From Proteobacteria bacterium SG_bin4 (lineage in GTDB: Bacteria; Pseudomonadota; Gammaproteobacteria; Burkholderiales; Nitrosomonadaceae), in assembly GCA_002083395.1 (NCBI GenBank), contig LWDH01000034.1:1-38277 (forward strand): 38,277 nucleotides of DNA, written 5' to 3'. The position numbers and the translations under genes are program-made. The notes beneath the pieces are model-generated. The model saw only the letters and a program-made list of their open reading frames with translations. It had not been told where the DNA came from and did no database searches. Shown here one piece after another: positions 34,818 to 38,277 of the stretch (its first letter is position 1; each line of letters begins with the position of its first letter).

Positions 34818-37223
34818 ATGACTGATCACAATTCCAATCCAAGCGACTATGATTCCGAAAGCATCAAAATCCTAAAAGGCCTGGATGCAGTACGTAAACG
34901 GCCCGGCATGTATATCGGCGATACCAGCGACGGCACCGGCTTGCATCACATGGTGTTCGAAGTGGTCGATAACGCCATCGACGAAGCGCTCGCCGGACAT
35001 TGCGACGAAATCACCGTGACCATTCATCCTGACAATTCCATCAGCGTGCTCGACAACGGCCGCGGCATCCCGACCGGCATCAAGCAGGATGATGAATTGA
35101 AACGCTCCGCTGCGGAAATCGTCATGACGGAGCTGCATGCCGGCGGCAAGTTCGACGACAACTCGTACAAAGTCTCCGGCGGTTTGCACGGCGTCGGCGT
35201 ATCGGTGGTGAATGCATTATCCGAATGGTTAAAACTAACCATCCGCCGCGACGGCAAAGTGCATCACATGGAATTCCGCATGGGAGAACGGGTCGAGCCG
35301 CTGAAAGTGATCGGCGAAAGCGAGCGCCACGGCACCGAAGTGCATTTTCTCGCCAGCAAGGAGATTTTCGGCAACGTCGAATTCCACTACGATATTTTCG
35401 CCAAGCGACTGCGCGAATTGTCGTTTCTGAACAATGGCGTGAAAATTCATTTGATCGACCAGCGTACCGGTAAGGACGAAAATTTCGCCTTTACCGGTGG
35501 CATCAAAAATTTCGTCGAATACATTAATCGCAGCAAAACCGTGCTGCATCCCGCGATTTTTTACACCAGCGGCGCGAAGGACAACATTACCGTCGAAGTC
35601 GCGATGCAATGGAACGACAGCTATACCGAACAAGTGCTGTGCTTCACCAACAACATTCCGCAAAAAGACGGCGGCACCCATCTAACCGGACTGCGTGCGG
35701 CGATGACGCGTACGCTGAACAGCTATATTGAAAAGAACGAACTGGCGAAAAAAGCCAAGGTGGAAACCTCCGGCGACGATATGCGCGAAGGCTTGTCGTG
35801 CGTGTTGTCGGTAAAACTGTTCGAACCCAAATTCTCATCGCAAACCAAGGAAAAGCTGGTGTCGTCGGAAGTGCGGCCGGTGGTGGAAGAAGTCGTTTCG
35901 CAAAAGTTTTCCGAATATCTCTTGGAAAATCCGGTCGATGCCAAAACCATTTGCAACAAAATCATCGACGCCGCCCGCGCCCGCGAAGCGGCGCGCAAGG
36001 CGCGCGAACTGACGCGCCGCAAAGGCGTGCTCGACAGCATGGGATTGCCGGGCAAACTGGCCGACTGCCAGGAGAAAAATCCGGCATTGTGCGAACTGTA
36101 TCTGGTCGAGGGTGATTCCGCCGGTGGTTCTGCCAAGCAAGGGCGCGACCGTAAATTCCAGGCGATCATGCCGCTCAAGGGAAAAATTCTCAATGTTGAA
36201 AAAGCCCGCTTCGACAAACTGATTTCTTCGCAAGAGATCATTGCGCTGATTACCGCGCTGGGAACCGGCATCGGCAAGGACGAATACAACCCGGACAAGC
36301 TGCGTTACCACCGCATCATCATCATGACCGACGCCGACGTCGACGGCTCGCATATCCGCACATTGTTACTGACGTTCTTCTACCGGCAAATGCCGGAATT
36401 GATCGAGCGCGGTCACGTCTACATCGCGCAACCGCCGCTGTACAAAATCAAGCACGGCAAAAAGGAACGCTACGTCAAGGACGACCATGAATTGAAGCAA
36501 TACATGTTGAGCCTTGCGCTCGACGGCGCGGAACTGCACACCAGTGAAGCCAAGCCGCCGCTGAGCGGCGACACGCTGGCGCAAATCGCGAATGAATACA
36601 TCCTCGCCGAAGCGGTGATCGAGCGCATGAGCCAGGCGATCGACAGCACCGTCATGCATGAATTGCTGCGGCAGCCGGATGTTGACCTGAGCAACGGTCA
36701 AGCCGCCAGCGATAGCGCAGCCCGCTTGACCGCGCGCGTCAAGGATGTGGAAATCGCTGCGGAATACGATGAGGTGCACGAACGCTACCGCCTCAAAATC
36801 ATGCGCCTGACGCACGGCAATATCGTCACCAGCTACCTCGACAACGATTTCCTCGACAGCGGCGACTACGCGCAAATCCAGAAAACCGCTCAAGTATTTG
36901 ACGGCCTGATCGGCCAAGGCGCATACGTGCAACGCGGCGAACGTAAGCAATCGATCAGTGAATTCAAACAAGCGCTGGAATGGCTGCTGGACGAAGCCAA
37001 AAAAGGCGTCAACATCCAACGCTACAAAGGCCTCGGTGAAATGAACCCGAGCCAGCTCTGGGAAACCACCATGGACCCGCAAAACCGCCGCCTGCTGCGC
37101 GCGCAAATCGAAGACAGCATCCTCACCGACGAAATTTTCACCACGCTGATGGGCGACGTTGTGGAGCCTCGACGGGCGTTTATTGAGAAGAATGCGCTAA
37201 GGGCGACGAATATTGATATTTAG
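34818..37223 (+). CDS. gyrB: GyrB, DNA gyrase subunit B
   Basis: GyrB is the ATPase half of gyrase, which introduces negative supercoils. The 801-aa length fits (E. coli 804). The GHKL ATPase has VVDNAIDEALAGH near 49-61 and GGLHGVGVSVVNALS near 115-130. The TOPRIM metal-binding residues are in EGDSAGGSA near 431 and DADVDGSHIRTLLLTF near 505. The C-terminal block KGLGEMNPSQLWETTMDP near 737 contacts GyrA. A strong terminator follows, closing the dnaA-dnaN-gyrB run. Confidence 0.98.
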   Translation: MTDHNSNPSDYDSESIKILKGLDAVRKRPGMYIGDTSDGTGLHHMVFEVVDNAIDEALAGHCDEITVTIHPDNSISVLDNGRGIPTGIKQDDELKRSAAEIVMTELHAGGKFDDNSYKVSGGLHGVGVSVVNALSEWLKLTIRRDGKVHHMEFRMGERVEPLKVIGESERHGTEVHFLASKEIFGNVEFHYDIFAKRLRELSFLNNGVKIHLIDQRTGKDENFAFTGGIKNFVEYINRSKTVLHPAIFYTSGAKDNITVEVAMQWNDSYTEQVLCFTNNIPQKDGGTHLTGLRAAMTRTLNSYIEKNELAKKAKVETSGDDMREGLSCVLSVKLFEPKFSSQTKEKLVSSEVRPVVEEVVSQKFSEYLLENPVDAKTICNKIIDAARAREAARKARELTRRKGVLDSMGLPGKLADCQEKNPALCELYLVEGDSAGGSAKQGRDRKFQAIMPLKGKILNVEKARFDKLISSQEIIALITALGTGIGKDEYNPDKLRYHRIIIMTDADVDGSHIRTLLLTFFYRQMPELIERGHVYIAQPPLYKIKHGKKERYVKDDHELKQYMLSLALDGAELHTSEAKPPLSGDTLAQIANEYILAEAVIERMSQAIDSTVMHELLRQPDVDLSNGQAASDSAARLTARVKDVEIAAEYDEVHERYRLKIMRLTHGNIVTSYLDNDFLDSGDYAQIQKTAQVFDGLIGQGAYVQRGERKQSISEFKQALEWLLDEAKKGVNIQRYKGLGEMNPSQLWETTMDPQNRRLLRAQIEDSILTDEIFTTLMGDVVEPRRAFIEKNALRATNIDI

Positions 37224-37300
37224 ATGTATCGAATGCCAAAATAAATGAAATTTATGATAAGTTATTGAAATTTAGAAGATAGAATAAGTAAAAAATTTTG

Positions 37301-37329
37301 AAAAGGGCTCATTTGGAGCCCTTTTTTTT
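37301..37329 (+). terminator. Rho-independent terminator after gyrB
   Basis: AAAGGGCTC-ATTTG-GAGCCCTTT forms a GC-rich stem with a loop of about five bases, followed directly by TTTTTTTT. It is about 80 bases after the gyrB stop and 40 bases before the hsdM-like remnant. Confidence 0.93.
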
Positions 37330-37367
37330 AACCACTTATTAAGACTACATCAGGAACAAAGCTAGCC

Positions 37368-38277
37368 AATGAATATAAGGACTATATTCTTGGCTTTATT
37401 TTTTACAAATATCTTTCAGATAAGGAATTACAGTTTGCCAAAAAGGAAGACTTTTCTACCGAAGATATTAAAGCGCTGTCAGAGGATGATGCAGAAACCG
37501 TTGAATATATTAAAAGCAACATCGGTTACTTTATTGCCCATGAAAACCTTTTTTCCACCTGGATTAAAAAGGGAAAAGACTTTGATGTTTCCAATGTACG
37601 CGATGCGCTCTCTGCCTTTAGCCGTTTAATTCACCCCGTACACAAAAAGCTGTTTGATGGTGTTTTTGACACCCTGCAAACAGGCCTCAGCAAGTTAGGA
37701 GAAAGCGCAGCGGTTCAAACAAAAGCCATTAGCCAGCTCATTCACTTGATTAAAGACATCCCCATGGATGGCAAGCAAGATTACGATGTGCTGGGTTTTA
37801 TTTATGAATACCTGATTAGCATGTTTGCCGCAAACGCAGGCAAAAAGGCAGGTGAGTTTTACACTCCGCATGAAGTCTCATTGCTGATGTCGGAGTTAAT
37901 TGCCCATCATGTCAAAGACAAAAAAGAGATACAGATTTATGACCCAACCAGCGGGTCAGGTTCGTTGCTCATCAATATTGGTCAATCCGTTGCCAAGCAT
38001 ATGGATGACCAAAACAACATCAAATACTACGCGCAAGAGCTTAAGCAAAACACCTATAACCTCACGCGGATGAACCTCGTCATGCGTGGCATTTTGCCTA
38101 GCAACATCATCACCCGTAATGGCGATACGCTAGAAGATGACTGGCCGTTTTTTGATGAAAGCGACCCCACCAACAGCTACAACCCGCTGTATTTAGATGC
38201 CGTGGTTTCAAACCCGCCCTATTCACAAAAATGGGAATCTGAACCTGAGGTCTCCCCTCAAAGTTGCAGCGCAGGAT
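37368..38277 (+). pseudogene. hsdM: 5'-truncated type I restriction-modification methyltransferase (HsdM)
   Basis: The open frame reads NEYKDYILGFIFYKYLSDKE, the N-terminal helical domain of HsdM, then EFYTPHEVSLLM, the SAM motif DPTSGSGSLL and the catalytic NPPYSQKW. These make the N6-adenine methylase identity clear. HsdM is the modification and specificity-complex subunit. The first ~20-25 residues are missing: upstream the frame runs to a stop at 37329 with no ATG, GTG or TTG, and leads straight out of the gyrB terminator region. The last residues (ESEPEVSPQSCSAG) do not look like the usual DPRF continuation, so a second break or contig end may lie near 38236. It is cut off by the window. 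An ATG at 37369 is in another frame and is not this gene. Confidence 0.8.

Noticed and set aside
35235..37106. Several antisense frames of 100-250 aa across gyrB
   Set aside because: Typical shadows of a long conserved gene, with no ribosome-binding sites.
37369..37629. 86-aa frame starting at an ATG after the gyrB terminator
   Set aside because: It is out of frame with the clear HsdM sequence in the same bases.

Overview
The window looks like chromosomal DNA of a betaproteobacterium, most likely a Nitrosomonas-type ammonia oxidiser. Base composition is moderate. The gene neighbourhoods dnaA-dnaN-gyrB, pcnB-folK-panB and pcm-like/tolC are typical of the class, and copies of a Neisseria dRS3-like repeat occur (ATTCCC-N8-GGGAAT). 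The genus is an inference from memory of sequence families; no search was run.

Layout. Positions 1-1838 are a small accessory patch: a diverged duplicate of the rapA 3' end, a HepT/MntA toxin-antitoxin pair, inverted and tandem repeats, and a GIY-YIG nuclease-like gene. Then follow rapA (1839-4790, minus), two tandem paralogous outer-membrane DUF2490-type proteins (4911-6589, minus), a monohaem cytochrome c lipoprotein (7091), hemN (minus) divergent from fnr with a perfect FNR box between them, a GAF-PAS-GGDEF-EAL protein (minus) convergent with fnr, uppP, and thiC under a TPP riboswitch. On the plus strand come a Pcm-like methyltransferase, tolC, the RNase P RNA, a 150-bp MITE with perfect 21-bp terminal inverted repeats, pcnB and folK.

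The most unusual part is 20.6-30.4 kb. Five co-directional, overlapping or nearly touching genes lie between folK and panB, which I expect to be neighbours in related genomes. They are a soluble histidine kinase (A), a receiver-GAF-GAF-histidine kinase (B), a receiver fused to a C-terminal helical region with a HEPN-like R-X4-H motif (C), a KAP-type P-loop NTPase with two membrane helices between Walker A and Walker B (D), and an unrecognised 212-aa protein (E). An extended -10 promoter motif overlaps the folK stop codon just upstream. I interpret this as a phosphorelay-controlled conflict or anti-phage system: A and B sense and phosphorylate, C is a phosphorylation-switched effector (possibly an RNase), and D is a membrane NTPase. 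The domain content is read from motifs; the defence role is inference.

After the cassette come panB, panC, dnaA, a dnaA-dnaN intergenic region with DnaA boxes and an AT-rich tract (candidate oriC), dnaN and gyrB with a strong terminator. The window ends in a type I restriction-modification methyltransferase (hsdM) that lacks its N-terminus and start codon and runs off the edge.
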